From the NCBI GenBank assembly GCA_020638995.1, contig JACKHM010000001.1, positions 310,001-374,000 on the forward strand: a stretch of 64,000 bases of DNA, given 5' to 3'. A program made the translations under genes and the position numbers. Below, one piece after another: positions 26,452 to 35,704 of this stretch. The first letter of the stretch is position 1; each line of letters begins with the position of its first letter. A model generated the notes under the pieces. The model was given only the letters and a program-made list of their open reading frames with translations, had not been told where the DNA came from and made no database searches. The stretch comes from Planctomycetaceae bacterium. GTDB taxonomy: Bacteria > Planctomycetota > Planctomycetia > Pirellulales > Pirellulaceae.

Positions 26452-26940
26452 CTAGTTTGGTGAGCGGCACGGTGGATAACGTGCATGTGGGCTCCCACGC
26501 CGAGTCGTAAGCGGCTTTAAGTACGCGGTGTGATCACTCTCACTGCGCGTCGATTCACCTTCGGTCTGAACGGCCAAGGTCCGGTTGAGAAACTTGACAA
26601 CAATCAATGTATCCAGTGATGAAACCGTGCAATCTTCGTTCACCTCCGCGAACACGGTGCCTAGATTCGCGGTTGGCCCCTCCGATTGAATACTGGCTGC
26701 AACTCAATTGAGCACATTGATAACAAGCAAAGCGTCGAGTGCGGAGACGGCCCCGTCGTCATTCACATCCAACCAGTTCGTTTGGTTCGTTTGGTTCTGC
26801 AGCGGTGCCGCCTCGCCTTAGGCACCACCACATGTTGTGCGATCACAGATGCTTCGAATGCCCATCGGAGCAGCGCCGGTCAGTTCGACGTTGTCGGTCA
26901 ACGGCTTGCCTTCAACGGTGAACCGACAAATTAGAAAGGG
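26452..26940 (-). pseudogene. Decayed gene for a protein with tandem dockerin type I repeats
   Basis: One reading frame on the minus strand encodes two dockerin-like calcium-binding repeats: W-L-D-V-N-D-D-G-A-V-S-A-L-D-A-L-L-V-I-N-V-L-N, then FAEVNEDCTVSSLDTLIVV with KFLN. The frame is broken by TAA at 26818-26820 and by TGA at 26704-26706 directly after the first repeat; the second repeat has lost a consensus position (C where G or D is expected). Upstream of the TAA the same frame is open to 26940 but without recognisable domain. Such repeats end many large secreted planctomycete proteins, so this is probably the 3' relic of one. Flanking non-coding sequence runs 26345-27013. Confidence 0.75.
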
Positions 26941-27013
26941 AGAAGAGTCCGAGGCGCTAGTCGATGCTGTGATCGAAATGATAGATACATTCTAGAGAAC
27001 ACGTGATCGCATT

Positions 27014-27745
27014 TCATCCGATTCTCTTCGGTGTAGGGAACTCCAGAGTGAACTTCGTGCCGCGATTCAATGCGCTTTGAACATCGATGCGGCCTCCATG
27101 CGCCTCGATGATCTTGCGGGCTGTTGGCAACCCCAGCCCGGACCCCCCATTCTTCGTCGAGTAGAAAGCATCGAACATGTTCATCGCCGTCTTCTCGTCC
27201 ATACCGCACCCGGTATCTATCAGGTCTAGCGCAATTCCAAAGCGTGTCAGTCGCGTCCGCACCGTCAAGGCGCCGCCATCCGGCATCGCTTCAAGTGAGT
27301 TCTTCACCAAGTTAACCAAAGCTGCCTGCATCGTTTGCGGCTCCAGCAAAATGCTGGGCAAGTCGAGGTCCAGTAAGCGAATGATCTCAACTCCCAACTC
27401 CTTCGCTTGCGGCTCGAACAAATCGAGAACGCGTTCAACCTGATCGTTCAAGTTGCCTGCGTGCAAATCTAAATTGCGCAGTCTGGCAAACCGCAAAAAG
27501 TCGTTGAGCAAATTCTCAAGACGAACACATTGCTGTTGGACCAGATTAACCTTGCTGACGGCCCGGCGCTCGCGTTGCGTTTCAGGTTGGGCAAAGTCCT
27601 CCGCCAGAAGGTCCATGTTCATCCGAATCACGGACAATGGATTCTTGATCTCGTGTGCAAGCGACCCCGCCAACTCGGCAAGTTCGTTGTAGCGCCCCAG
27701 CAATTGCTGATTCAGCTCTTCGAGTTTCGAGGAATCTTCAGGCAT
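27014..27745 (-). CDS. Soluble sensor histidine kinase (NtrB-like)
   Basis: 243 residues with no membrane segment. A short helical lead is followed directly by the dimerisation/phosphoacceptor box S-L-A-H31-E-I-K-N-P-L-S, the N box around LVNLVKNS (N149), G1 DTGCGM at 177-182 and G2 GSGLGL at 201-206. There is no input domain, so its signal must come through partner proteins. It is transcribed in the same direction as the NtrC-type regulator 1.4 kb downstream and is the best candidate to phosphorylate it. Confidence 0.92.
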   Translation of the reverse strand: MPEDSSKLEELNQQLLGRYNELAELAGSLAHEIKNPLSVIRMNMDLLAEDFAQPETQRERRAVSKVNLVQQQCVRLENLLNDFLRFARLRNLDLHAGNLNDQVERVLDLFEPQAKELGVEIIRLLDLDLPSILLEPQTMQAALVNLVKNSLEAMPDGGALTVRTRLTRFGIALDLIDTGCGMDEKTAMNMFDAFYSTKNGGSGLGLPTARKIIEAHGGRIDVQSALNRGTKFTLEFPTPKRIG

Positions 27746-27765
27746 CGAGAATCACGACAGGTTGG

Positions 27766-27809
27766 TTCAAAAAAAGGGACGAAAGAAGCGTTCCTTCCTT
27801 CGTCCCTTT
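27766..27809 (-). terminator. Rho-independent terminator of pnp
   Basis: On the minus strand, 24 bases after the pnp stop, an 11-bp perfect stem (27799-27809 with 27773-27783, AAAGGGACGAA type) with a 15-base loop is followed by a run of seven T. It separates pnp from the histidine kinase gene downstream. Confidence 0.85.
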
Positions 27810-27832
27810 GTATGCCGAATTTCGGTCACAAA

Positions 27833-30073
27833 CTAGCGGCGTCCGCGGCCTCCACCTCCACCGCTGCGACCACCGCCACCGCGTCGCGACCCCCGATCGC
27901 CACCGCGGCCTCGATCACCTCCGTCATCGCCATCGCCACCTGCACCGGCAGATACGCGTTCGCCGGGTACATAGGTGTCTTCGATTCCGAGCTCTTCGAG
28001 CGCCTTTCGTCGACTAAGTTTCACGCGATCATGTTCGTCAACATCGATGACATAGACCTTCATATCGTCGCCGACCGAACAAACATCGCTCACGCTGCCA
28101 ACATAGCCATTTGCCAACTCGCTGATATGGCATAAACCATCACGGCCCGGCAGAATCTCGACAAAGGCTCCAAAGTCTTTGATGCTGGCGACTTTTCCGT
28201 CATAGATCTTGCCGATGGTTACGTTCGCGGTCAGGGCGTCGATCTTGTTGATCGCCGCCTGCGCCCACTCGCCGTTCGAACTGGCGACCGTAACGGTACC
28301 ATCTTCCTCGATCTCGATAACCGTTCCCGTTTCCTCTTGAATCGCTCGAATCATCTTCCCACCCGGGCCGATGACCAGACCAATCTTTTCGGGATTGATC
28401 TTAATCTGCAACAAACGAGGAGCATTGATCGAAATGTCGGCGCGAGGCTCTCGAATCGTTAGAAGGATCTTTTTCAAGATTTCGATTCGCGTGTCACGAG
28501 CTTGCGCCAACGCACCGCGAATGATCGCTTCGCTAATACCGTTGATCTTCAGATCGAGTTGAATTCCGGTAATTCCATCCTGCGTTCCCGCAACCTTGAA
28601 ATCCATGTCGCCGAAGTGATCTTCATCGCCGATAATGTCGGTCAGGAGCACGTATTGATCCTCCGATTCCTTGACCAAACCAATCGAAATACCGGCGACG
28701 GGATTCGTGATCGGAACACCAGCGGCCATCAATCCCAGCGTGGCACCGCATACAGAGGCCATCGATGAAGAGCCGTTCGATTCCAGGATGTCGGAAATTA
28801 CGCGAATCGTGTACGGGAAATCTTCCGGACTTGGAATCACAGGTTTCACACTACGCTCAGCCAGCGCACCATGACCAATTTCACGCCGGCCAGGGCCACG
28901 AATCGGTCGACATTCGCCGACCGAGAACGAGGGGAAATTATAGTCGAGCATGAACTTTTTGGAGTATTCCTCGAACAATCCATCAACGCGTTGTTCGTCC
29001 TTGCCCGTTCCCAGGGTGATGGTCACCAGCGACTGAGTCTCGCCACGCTGGAACACCGCGGACCCGTGAACCTGCGGCAGTACGTCGACCGTACACTCGA
29101 TATCACGCAACGTCTTGTTATCACGACCGTCCGGACGTGTACCTTGCAGGATCAAATCTCGAACAACCCGTTCTTCCAGATCGTGCCATACGTGTGAAAA
29201 TCGCTCGCCGCAGATTGCACCTTCGGCGTTGGGATCGGGAATGAACTCAGAAATCGCCCTTTCCTTCACCGATGCACAGGCTTCACCCCGCGCCTGCTTG
29301 CCAGGAGTCTGCTTCGCCGCTTTGTATTCGTCGTAGAATCGATCCTTGACGCGGCCAAACAGACCATCGTCTTCAGCGATCGTTACGGGGTCCTTTTGGA
29401 CGTTAACCTTTTCCGCCAACTCGCGTTGCAAGTCACAGACTTGGCGAATTACATCGTGGGCGTACAGGATGGCATTTACCATGTCGTCTTCGGGCATTTC
29501 ACGAGCGAAGCCTTCGATCATCAACACGGCGTCCACCGAACCCGAGACAATCAAGTCGAGATCGCTCTCTTCAAGATCTTCCTGCGTGGGGAACGGCACA
29601 AACTCACCGTTAATGCGACCAACGCGAACCGATGCAATTGGGCCTTCAAACGGGAGCGGCGAGACGTGCAGTGCCGCGGATGCTCCATTCATCGCGATCA
29701 CATCCGAGTCGTTTTGCCTGTCGCTGGAAACGACAAAGGCCTGAACCTGGACTTCGTTGAAATAACCTTTAGGAAACAAAGGTCGGATCGGACGATCCAT
29801 CAAACGAGCCGTCAGCGTCTCCTTGGTGGAAGGGCGCCCTTCACGTTTGATAAAGCCACCAGGAAATTTTCCGGCAGCAGCCGTTCGCTCACGATAATCG
29901 CAGGTTAGCGGAAAGAAATCTTGGCCGCCTCGGGGAGGACCTGAAGCCACCGCAACCAAGACTACGGTCTCGCCGTACTGTGCCAGAACGGCACCCGCGG
30001 CTTGTTTAGCTAGAACACCAGTCTCGAACGAAAGAGTACTTTTTCCAATCTGTTTTTCTACACGAACCTTCAC
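27833..30073 (-). CDS. pnp: Polyribonucleotide nucleotidyltransferase (PNPase)
   Basis: About 746 residues. Phosphorolytic 3'-5' exoribonuclease of RNA turnover. Two RNase PH domains (about 1-215 and 300-530), then KH (near 560-615, VIGPGGKMIRAI) and S1 (near 625-695, GKIYDGKVASIKDFGAFV). The GTG at 30073 starts the usual KVRVEKQIG N-terminus and has AGGACAGGAA upstream; in-frame starts at 30094 and 30106 are alternatives. After S1 comes a tail of about 45 residues made almost wholly of Gly, Arg, Asp and Ser with RGG-like runs. rpsO lies just upstream as in many bacteria. Confidence 0.97.
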   Translation of the reverse strand: MKVRVEKQIGKSTLSFETGVLAKQAAGAVLAQYGETVVLVAVASGPPRGGQDFFPLTCDYRERTAAAGKFPGGFIKREGRPSTKETLTARLMDRPIRPLFPKGYFNEVQVQAFVVSSDRQNDSDVIAMNGASAALHVSPLPFEGPIASVRVGRINGEFVPFPTQEDLEESDLDLIVSGSVDAVLMIEGFAREMPEDDMVNAILYAHDVIRQVCDLQRELAEKVNVQKDPVTIAEDDGLFGRVKDRFYDEYKAAKQTPGKQARGEACASVKERAISEFIPDPNAEGAICGERFSHVWHDLEERVVRDLILQGTRPDGRDNKTLRDIECTVDVLPQVHGSAVFQRGETQSLVTITLGTGKDEQRVDGLFEEYSKKFMLDYNFPSFSVGECRPIRGPGRREIGHGALAERSVKPVIPSPEDFPYTIRVISDILESNGSSSMASVCGATLGLMAAGVPITNPVAGISIGLVKESEDQYVLLTDIIGDEDHFGDMDFKVAGTQDGITGIQLDLKINGISEAIIRGALAQARDTRIEILKKILLTIREPRADISINAPRLLQIKINPEKIGLVIGPGGKMIRAIQEETGTVIEIEEDGTVTVASSNGEWAQAAINKIDALTANVTIGKIYDGKVASIKDFGAFVEILPGRDGLCHISELANGYVGSVSDVCSVGDDMKVYVIDVDEHDRVKLSRRKALEELGIEDTYVPGERVSAGAGGDGDDGGDRGRGGDRGSRRGGGGRSGGGGGRGRR

Positions 30074-30165
30074 TTCTTTTCCTGTCCTTTGCATGCGTCC
30101 TGGCACAAGAGACAGGCAACCACCGGCACTCCATTTAGGCGCACGGTGTGAATCCGAATCCGGCG

Positions 30166-30435
30166 CTACTTCCGAATTCCAAGTCGACCGATAATGTCGA
30201 GATACCGCTGTGCATCCACCTTGCGCAGGTAGTCCAACAGCCGACGACGTCGGCTGACCATCGCCAAGAGGCCACGCCGACTAGCGTAGTCCTTACTGTG
30301 CGTACGAAGGTGTTCGGTCAGGCTGTTGATCCGGGTTGTCAGGATCGCAATCTGCACTTCAGGCGAACCTGTATCGTTGTCGGCCTTCTTATAACCCTGG
30401 ATGACTTCCTGTTTCCGTTCTTTCGTGATCGTCAT
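30166..30435 (-). CDS. rpsO: 30S ribosomal protein S15
   Basis: 89 residues, the exact family length, with the S15 core GSPEVQIAILTTRINSLTEH and the rRNA-binding HSKDYASRRGLL. ATG at 30435 is chosen; an upstream in-frame start at 30537 would add 34 residues foreign to the family. It is followed by pnp on the same strand after about 90 bases, the widespread rpsO-pnp order; the intervening segment has no clear terminator. Confidence 0.97.
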   Translation of the reverse strand: MTITKERKQEVIQGYKKADNDTGSPEVQIAILTTRINSLTEHLRTHSKDYASRRGLLAMVSRRRRLLDYLRKVDAQRYLDIIGRLGIRK

Positions 30436-30941
30436 TGGATACTCTGTCTCGCGAGCTAGAACGCCATGTAATGGCACTGCAATTGTGGCACTGCGGCGGA
30501 GTCTTTTGTCTCTACGTCCGCCAGGACTGTTTTCCATCTTACTTACAACACTTGTAACAAGTTAAGCACAACAATTTACCAGCGATCTGTGGATTTGCAA
30601 TGGCAGATAACGCCCGCGAGTCTCACTTCCCAGAAAACGGAAAAACTTCCTTAACCCTTAATGAACAATAACTTACGAAATACCCGATATCGAGTTCATT
30701 GCAAGTGAATTCGTTCCAAGCTAGTGGCATTCCGGCGTTCCCGGTCACTGCGACTCCGCTGCTGCTTTCTCGTCGCAGAAACAACTTTCGCAAGACGTCG
30801 TTGCGATAATGCTAGCACGCCCCCGCGGACTGCCACCGTCGAAAAAACAGCCCGTGCATTGTGAGCGCCGGTAAAGTCTGAGCATACCGGTCGTACGATG
30901 CCCCCTCGCTACGGACACCGCAGGAAACGCGAGGTAGGGCA
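30436..30941. other. Intergenic region upstream of rpsO
   Basis: About 500 bases between rpsO and the MASE1 kinase, both leftward. It must hold the rpsO promoter, but no clear -35/-10 pair was found. A 65-codon frame at 30745-30942 (minus) has several cysteines but no recognisable similarity and is not called. Confidence 0.4.
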
Positions 30942-32543
30942 CTAATCAGATCGCGAATCGTCTGATTCCTCTCGCGCGCTCTGACTCGCGAGCGTCGTAA
31001 CAATCGGCAAATGAACGGTCACAGCCGTCCCTTTGCCAATGACACTTTCGATATTGGCCATACCGCCCATCAAGCGCGCCCGCTCGCGAATGCTGCGCAG
31101 TCCAAATCGGCGACGGGACACCTTGGCGGGATTGAACCCCCGCCCGTGATCTCGGACGACGATTTGTAAGGTGCTGCCTTCCTGCTTGAGTCGAACCGAT
31201 GCGTATTTTGCTTTGGCGTGTTTCTCGACGTTGTTCAGCGACTCTTGAACAATTCGAAATATCATGCCTTCGAGCCGAGGTTCGAGTCGTTCAAACTTAA
31301 CATCGTGCTCGAATGCGATCACCATATCTGCATGATCTTCGAAATCCGAGATCAGATGCTGGATCGCTTCAGTTACGCCCTGCTCGTCGAGCACCATCGG
31401 TCGCATTTCGCGGATCAGACGGCGGCCCTCGCCGATCGCCTTCTGCAAGAGTTCAGCTATCCGATGAACACGCGAGTCTTCTGCGTCGGATTCCGAACCT
31501 GCAGGTACGCTTTGAACCAGCATGTGGGCGCCGACAAGATCCTGCATGAGGCCATCGTGGATGTCGTGCGCGACCATCCGGCGATCTTGCTCTTGCAATT
31601 CGATGAGTTGCCGCAACAGATCTTGATCGTACCGCAATTGCTTCTCGCTGCGTCGTTGCTGCGCTCGCAGCGAAGCGAGCAGAAATACCGTCCCCGCAAC
31701 CAGCCCAAAAGACAGCTGAGTAGCCAACAAAGAAGCGTTTGCATCGTGCGCAGCGAGCGGCCCCAAGCCGTGTGCCGTACTCCATACTCCGGCGATCGAC
31801 ACCATCAAGACCGCACTCGACACTCCCACTTTTGAAAACTGAAATGCCGCCCAGGCAAGTGCCGGCATGAGCAGTAAAGTCTGTGGAAACCGCGAGTTCT
31901 CCGTCGATACGGGTTCCGAGAAAATCAAGTAGCAAATCAAAGCCAACACGGAGGCTACAATTGTGCCCTCTACAACCTTCGCCTGCGACGGCCAGCGAAA
32001 CTCGCTCGTCAGGACGGCAACCATGAATGGCGCAACGAGAAGGACTCCTGTCGCGTCCCCCAACCACCATGTCCACCATAATGCCTTTGCGTTCTCCCAA
32101 CTTGCCACTCCGCTTAAGCACAACCCTCCGACACCCAAACTGGCGCTGATCGTCGTGCATAAGAACACACCAGCAGCGAGGAACCACACAAATGTCTTGG
32201 CGTCATAGAGTGGATTCGACTGTCCGGAAAGCGCGCGAATGAGCCACGCCCCGACGACAGCTTCGAACGTGTTCCCCACAGCAATCGCCGCGAAAGCAGG
32301 CCAAGGCAAGGTAGCGGTCGATGCCGTCAGCACAATCAATCCCAAGACTATCGCGGGCCACACGCGATACCCGAAAACTAACATGACGCCGAGCGCAAGA
32401 CCGCTGGGCGGCCAGACAGGCGATACATTGGTATGCATGAGGGCAAGTGCAAGCCCGAGTTTGGCCATCAAAAAATATGCAAGAGCCAACGCAATATTGA
32501 GCATTGATCTCTTCAACAAGAGATGGGCATCAACCAGTTTCAT
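30942..32543 (-). CDS. MASE1-domain sensor histidine kinase (NarX/LiaS-type catalytic core)
   Basis: 533 residues. Residues 10-295 are a MASE1-type membrane sensor with about eight spans and the motif N-V-S-P-V-W-P-P-S-G at 39-48. A linker helix leads to a HisKA_3 box R-M-V-A-H-D-I-H329-D-G-L-M-Q, then a HATPase_c domain ending near 520 (DHGRGF, FGLRSIRERARLMGG). HisKA_3 kinases normally pair with NarL/LuxR-type regulators; none is adjacent, so the partner lies elsewhere. It follows a small membrane protein gene by 12 bases, so the two are likely co-transcribed. Confidence 0.92.
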   Translation of the reverse strand: MKLVDAHLLLKRSMLNIALALAYFLMAKLGLALALMHTNVSPVWPPSGLALGVMLVFGYRVWPAIVLGLIVLTASTATLPWPAFAAIAVGNTFEAVVGAWLIRALSGQSNPLYDAKTFVWFLAAGVFLCTTISASLGVGGLCLSGVASWENAKALWWTWWLGDATGVLLVAPFMVAVLTSEFRWPSQAKVVEGTIVASVLALICYLIFSEPVSTENSRFPQTLLLMPALAWAAFQFSKVGVSSAVLMVSIAGVWSTAHGLGPLAAHDANASLLATQLSFGLVAGTVFLLASLRAQQRRSEKQLRYDQDLLRQLIELQEQDRRMVAHDIHDGLMQDLVGAHMLVQSVPAGSESDAEDSRVHRIAELLQKAIGEGRRLIREMRPMVLDEQGVTEAIQHLISDFEDHADMVIAFEHDVKFERLEPRLEGMIFRIVQESLNNVEKHAKAKYASVRLKQEGSTLQIVVRDHGRGFNPAKVSRRRFGLRSIRERARLMGGMANIESVIGKGTAVTVHLPIVTTLASQSAREESDDSRSD

Positions 32544-32555
32544 ATCCGTGCCGAT

Positions 32556-32972
32556 CTACTCAATTGCACAAAGGAAGCCCGGGTCAAAGCTAAGGCAGCC
32601 CGCTTTCTTCTCCGAATCCATGCAATGAATGATCTTGCCGTCGCATGAGTGGCGTTTTGACTTGTACTCCTGTCGCAAATACACGGCGTGAATAACTCGG
32701 ACGGCAAAAGACGCTGCGGTAGGCAGCGACATACATAGAGTTGATCGCGTCAGCCCAATATCGCCACCTTGTTCGAGTTCGAAAGAAAGATCAGCGCGAC
32801 CGACCAGGTAGTCGAGACCAAACATGTAACCAACAGCCGCGACGGTCAAAACGGCAAGCAATGCGAAGGTAACAGTCAGAGCTGTGACGAGACGACGAGT
32901 GGACCGAAACTCGCAGGCATGTCCGTCCTTCGGTGCCTCAACTGATGAAGCGGCATACGGGCTTGTCGTCAT
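32556..32972 (-). CDS. Small membrane protein of unknown function
   Basis: 138 residues. N-terminal T-T-S-P-Y-A-A-S-S-V-E-A-P resembles the (N/S)PYxxP opening of many small planctomycete membrane proteins. A strong hydrophobic segment lies at about 29-52, and a weaker one may exist near 80-95. The C-terminal half has four cysteines. It precedes the MASE1 kinase on the same strand with a 12-base gap, suggesting a shared transcript and perhaps a link to sensing (inference). No known domain recognised. Confidence 0.6.
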   Translation of the reverse strand: MTTSPYAASSVEAPKDGHACEFRSTRRLVTALTVTFALLAVLTVAAVGYMFGLDYLVGRADLSFELEQGGDIGLTRSTLCMSLPTAASFAVRVIHAVYLRQEYKSKRHSCDGKIIHCMDSEKKAGCLSFDPGFLCAIE

Positions 32973-33111
32973 AGTGGTTTTATTAGGTACTGTCGAAATG
33001 ATGAAGTGTGACTACGGTGAGTGCGAAGACGGCATCGACCGACAAAATCAGACGCCGGGATGGGGCTCTAACGGCAAGCATCCAATTCCGACTCACCACC
33101 GTTCGACCTAT

Positions 33112-34431
33112 TTATGTCTTGATTTGTATCAGTTGTGAGTCGCTTTGATGTTGGCTAAGTCGCGTATCTTTCCACTCGCTGGCCTCAAAATTCTGGGTGT
33201 AAACTCCATACTCGTGAAACGCAATCTTCTTGGCGATGCGATAGGCCCAGCTCTTCTCCGGTATCTCGCTACCGGGGTTGTATTGCGACGGGCGAGTGGT
33301 CATCGCATCGAGTTCTGCCACGGCAGTTCCCCGTGCGGTGGAATCTTTGGCCGAATGCTTCTCAACCAACTGTTTCATGACATCGGGCCGTTCGAGCGCG
33401 ATACAGCCGCGTGTGTACGTCGCGGCGGCGGTACGGAAATCGCGAAGGAATTCCGAATCGTTGAAAACTTCACTCAGCGGTCGCTCGTCGTGAATCGAAT
33501 CTTTCGAGAACTGGATGATCGGACAGGGCTCGATATCGCCCCAGGGACTGATGTGGTGCGTGAAGCCAGTCGCCATTGGACACAAGGCCTCACCATCGGC
33601 GTCATAGTAGGCATCGATGAAAATGATTGGCTTTTTAACTCGCATATCGACCACAAACTGCCGAGCTTGCTTTTGTTGGTCCTGCGTCAGCGCGAGGGCC
33701 TCGCTCGGATCAGGACCTACCGGTCGGTAAATATGGAACCAGGTATAAAGCACGCCCATCTCGATCAATCGATCAAGCCATTCCTCCCGCAACAAGTCTT
33801 CATAGTTGGATTGGCACAAACTCGTGCAAACGCCGGTCATTACCTTGTTGCTAAGACAGTTTTGAATGCCGTCCATCGACTTGCTGTAGACACCCGACTT
33901 GCCGCGTCGTTCGTCGCTGATCACTTCGCTGCCTTCAATGCTGATCAGTACAGTCACATTGCCGCATCTGCGCAGCCGCTTTGCGACATCGTCGGTGATA
34001 AAGTGCCCGTTCGAGAAAACCTGGAAGTACGCATCGGGGTGGGCCTCGAGGATCTCGAACAGTTCACCGTGCATAAAAGGCTCGCCGCCCAACAAACCAA
34101 AGAACGAATTGCCCATCGCCTTGGCTTCGTTGATCATCCGGTTCATCGCCGGGACGTCGATTTTTTGCTGCTTCGCGGCCACATCGACCCAACAACCCTG
34201 ACAGCGCAGGTTACAGCTGTTAATGATCGAGATGTAGAGATACGGCGGAAAGAATTCACCGCGTTTTAGCCGTGCCTTATGCTTTTGAACGGATCGCAAC
34301 CCCTTAATGCCCATATTCCAACAGAGCTTCCAGAGCAGACGTTTGTCCGTCTCCATGAGCATTCGCTTTGCCATCCGCAAGTACATCGAGGGCCTCTTCA
34401 CAGAGTTACAGTCACTAAGGTACAGACTCAC
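33112..34431 (-). CDS. Radical SAM protein with SPASM-like C-terminus
   Basis: 439 residues. The radical SAM cluster motif C73-N-L-R-C77-Q-G-C80-W lies on the first barrel strand, followed by GGEPFMHGELFE (SAM binding). In the C-terminal third, cysteines in E-A-L-C-P-M-A-T, E-P-C-P-I-I and T-R-G-C-I-A could ligate an auxiliary cluster. An N-terminal basic segment of about 60 residues precedes the barrel. Substrate unknown; it differs from HpnH (no CNLACAGC signature), so there is no reason to link it to hopanoids. The start is uncertain: methionines at residues 16, 20 and 25 are alternatives. Confidence 0.85.
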   Translation of the reverse strand: MSLYLSDCNSVKRPSMYLRMAKRMLMETDKRLLWKLCWNMGIKGLRSVQKHKARLKRGEFFPPYLYISIINSCNLRCQGCWVDVAAKQQKIDVPAMNRMINEAKAMGNSFFGLLGGEPFMHGELFEILEAHPDAYFQVFSNGHFITDDVAKRLRRCGNVTVLISIEGSEVISDERRGKSGVYSKSMDGIQNCLSNKVMTGVCTSLCQSNYEDLLREEWLDRLIEMGVLYTWFHIYRPVGPDPSEALALTQDQQKQARQFVVDMRVKKPIIFIDAYYDADGEALCPMATGFTHHISPWGDIEPCPIIQFSKDSIHDERPLSEVFNDSEFLRDFRTAAATYTRGCIALERPDVMKQLVEKHSAKDSTARGTAVAELDAMTTRPSQYNPGSEIPEKSWAYRIAKKIAFHEYGVYTQNFEASEWKDTRLSQHQSDSQLIQIKT

Positions 34432-34552
34432 ATAATCAGCACGTCTAGGCGGCGTCCGGTTTTCAGTATACCACCACCTGACCGTGGAGAAACGGGAACG
34501 CGGAAGTTATGATCAGCGGAACTCACAGGCCTTCTCGCACGGAGTTTTCGCT

Positions 34553-35704
34553 ATGTCGACGTTACTTTTCCGATCGACCGCTCTCCCTGTCATCACGCTA
34601 ACAGCCATCGTATTCGCGGTTGAAATCCAAGCTGGCGATCCTATCGCAGAGCGGATGCAGGCGTTCGCCGACGCCAATCAGTTCTCCGGGTCCGTAACGA
34701 TGGTCGTCCATCGCGGCAAGCTCGTTCATCACGCAGCCGTCGGCTTGGCGGATGTCGAGTCGGGACGAGCGATGCAGCAGGACTCGCTGTTTGCCATCGC
34801 TTCGATGACCAAACCAATCACGGCTACTGCACTGATGATCTTACAAGACGATGGCCGGGTGTCGGTCGAAGATCCCGTCGCAAAGTACATACCCGAATTC
34901 AAGGACGTCTCACTGGCCGATGGTCCCGCGAAAACCGAAATGACGATCCGCCATTTGATGACACACACATCGGGACTTGGAGGCGAGCAACGCTGCATTG
35001 GTTCGATCAAGTCCACCGCCGAAGAACTCGCGACGCGCAAGTTGAGCTTCGACCCCGGAACCAAGTGGCAATACAGTCCAGGCCTGAATGTTATCGGCCG
35101 CATCATCGAAGTTGTCAGTGGCCAGCCCTACGAAGCGTTCCTGGCGGAACGTATATTTCAGCCTCTCCGAATGGTCGACACGACCTTCGCACCGACGGAA
35201 GCACAACGAGCACGCGTCGCCCGTTTGTACGAACCGGGCGAAAACGGCGAGTCGCTGGCGGTGGCTTCGCACTGGATCACCGATTTCTCGGGAGAGGTCG
35301 TCCCGTCTCCATCAGGCGGTCTATTCTCGACAGCCAGCGACATGGCTGCTTTCTATCGAATGATTTTGAATGGTGGACAATCCAACGATCGGCAAATCGT
35401 TTCTCGATCGGCCGTCGAGCAAATGACTACCGTTCAGACAGGAGACCTTGTCACCGGATTTACTCCAGGCAACGGCTGGGGGCTCGGCTGGTGCGTAGTC
35501 CGCCAACCGCAGGGCGTTACGAAGGACGTGTCGCCAGGTACGTTCGGCCACGGAGGCGCATTTGGGACACAGGGCTGGGTCGACCCCGCAACGCAGACGA
35601 TCTACGTCCTGATGATTCAACGCACAAAGTTCGGCAACAGCGACGGATCAAACATCCGCGGCGAATTTCACGAGTTGGCCGCTGAGATGCTGAGCCTCCC
35701 ATAG
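34553..35704 (+). CDS. Exported serine hydrolase, beta-lactamase fold (family VIII esterase-like)
   Basis: 383 residues. Start ATG 34553 has GGAG nine bases upstream and begins a signal peptide (about 1-27, cleavage after IQA). The nucleophile motif is S84-M-T-K87. The second motif reads Y174-S-P-G-L-N rather than the Y-x-N of class C beta-lactamases and resembles the YSxxxD/N-V-L/I-G pattern of family VIII carboxylesterases. The third, H-G-G, is in F-G-H-G-G-A-F-G. An esterase or peptidase acting in the periplasm is more likely than antibiotic resistance. A second serine hydrolase follows 90 bases downstream. Confidence 0.85.
   Translation: MSTLLFRSTALPVITLTAIVFAVEIQAGDPIAERMQAFADANQFSGSVTMVVHRGKLVHHAAVGLADVESGRAMQQDSLFAIASMTKPITATALMILQDDGRVSVEDPVAKYIPEFKDVSLADGPAKTEMTIRHLMTHTSGLGGEQRCIGSIKSTAEELATRKLSFDPGTKWQYSPGLNVIGRIIEVVSGQPYEAFLAERIFQPLRMVDTTFAPTEAQRARVARLYEPGENGESLAVASHWITDFSGEVVPSPSGGLFSTASDMAAFYRMILNGGQSNDRQIVSRSAVEQMTTVQTGDLVTGFTPGNGWGLGWCVVRQPQGVTKDVSPGTFGHGGAFGTQGWVDPATQTIYVLMIQRTKFGNSDGSNIRGEFHELAAEMLSLP

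Noticed and set aside
26704..26706. TGA in the dockerin relic as another selenocysteine codon
   Set aside because: It lies between repeats, not at a redox Cys, and the same frame also has a TAA; decay is the simpler reading.
30472..30486. TGGCAC-N5-TTGT resembling a sigma-54 promoter
   Set aside because: The essential GC of the -12 element is GT, and no rightward gene follows.
30745..30942. 65-codon minus-strand frame with several cysteines upstream of rpsO
   Set aside because: No signal, motif or good ribosome site; another frame overlaps it equally well.
33145..34269. Rightward 374-codon open frame opposite the radical SAM gene
   Set aside because: Antisense to a gene with a clear CxxxCxxC motif; no domain features, consistent with codon-bias shadow.
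33112..34431. Radical SAM gene as hopanoid enzyme HpnH
   Set aside because: The cluster motif context (NSCNLRCQGCW) and C-terminal cysteines differ from HpnH, and it is 24 kb from hpnCDE.
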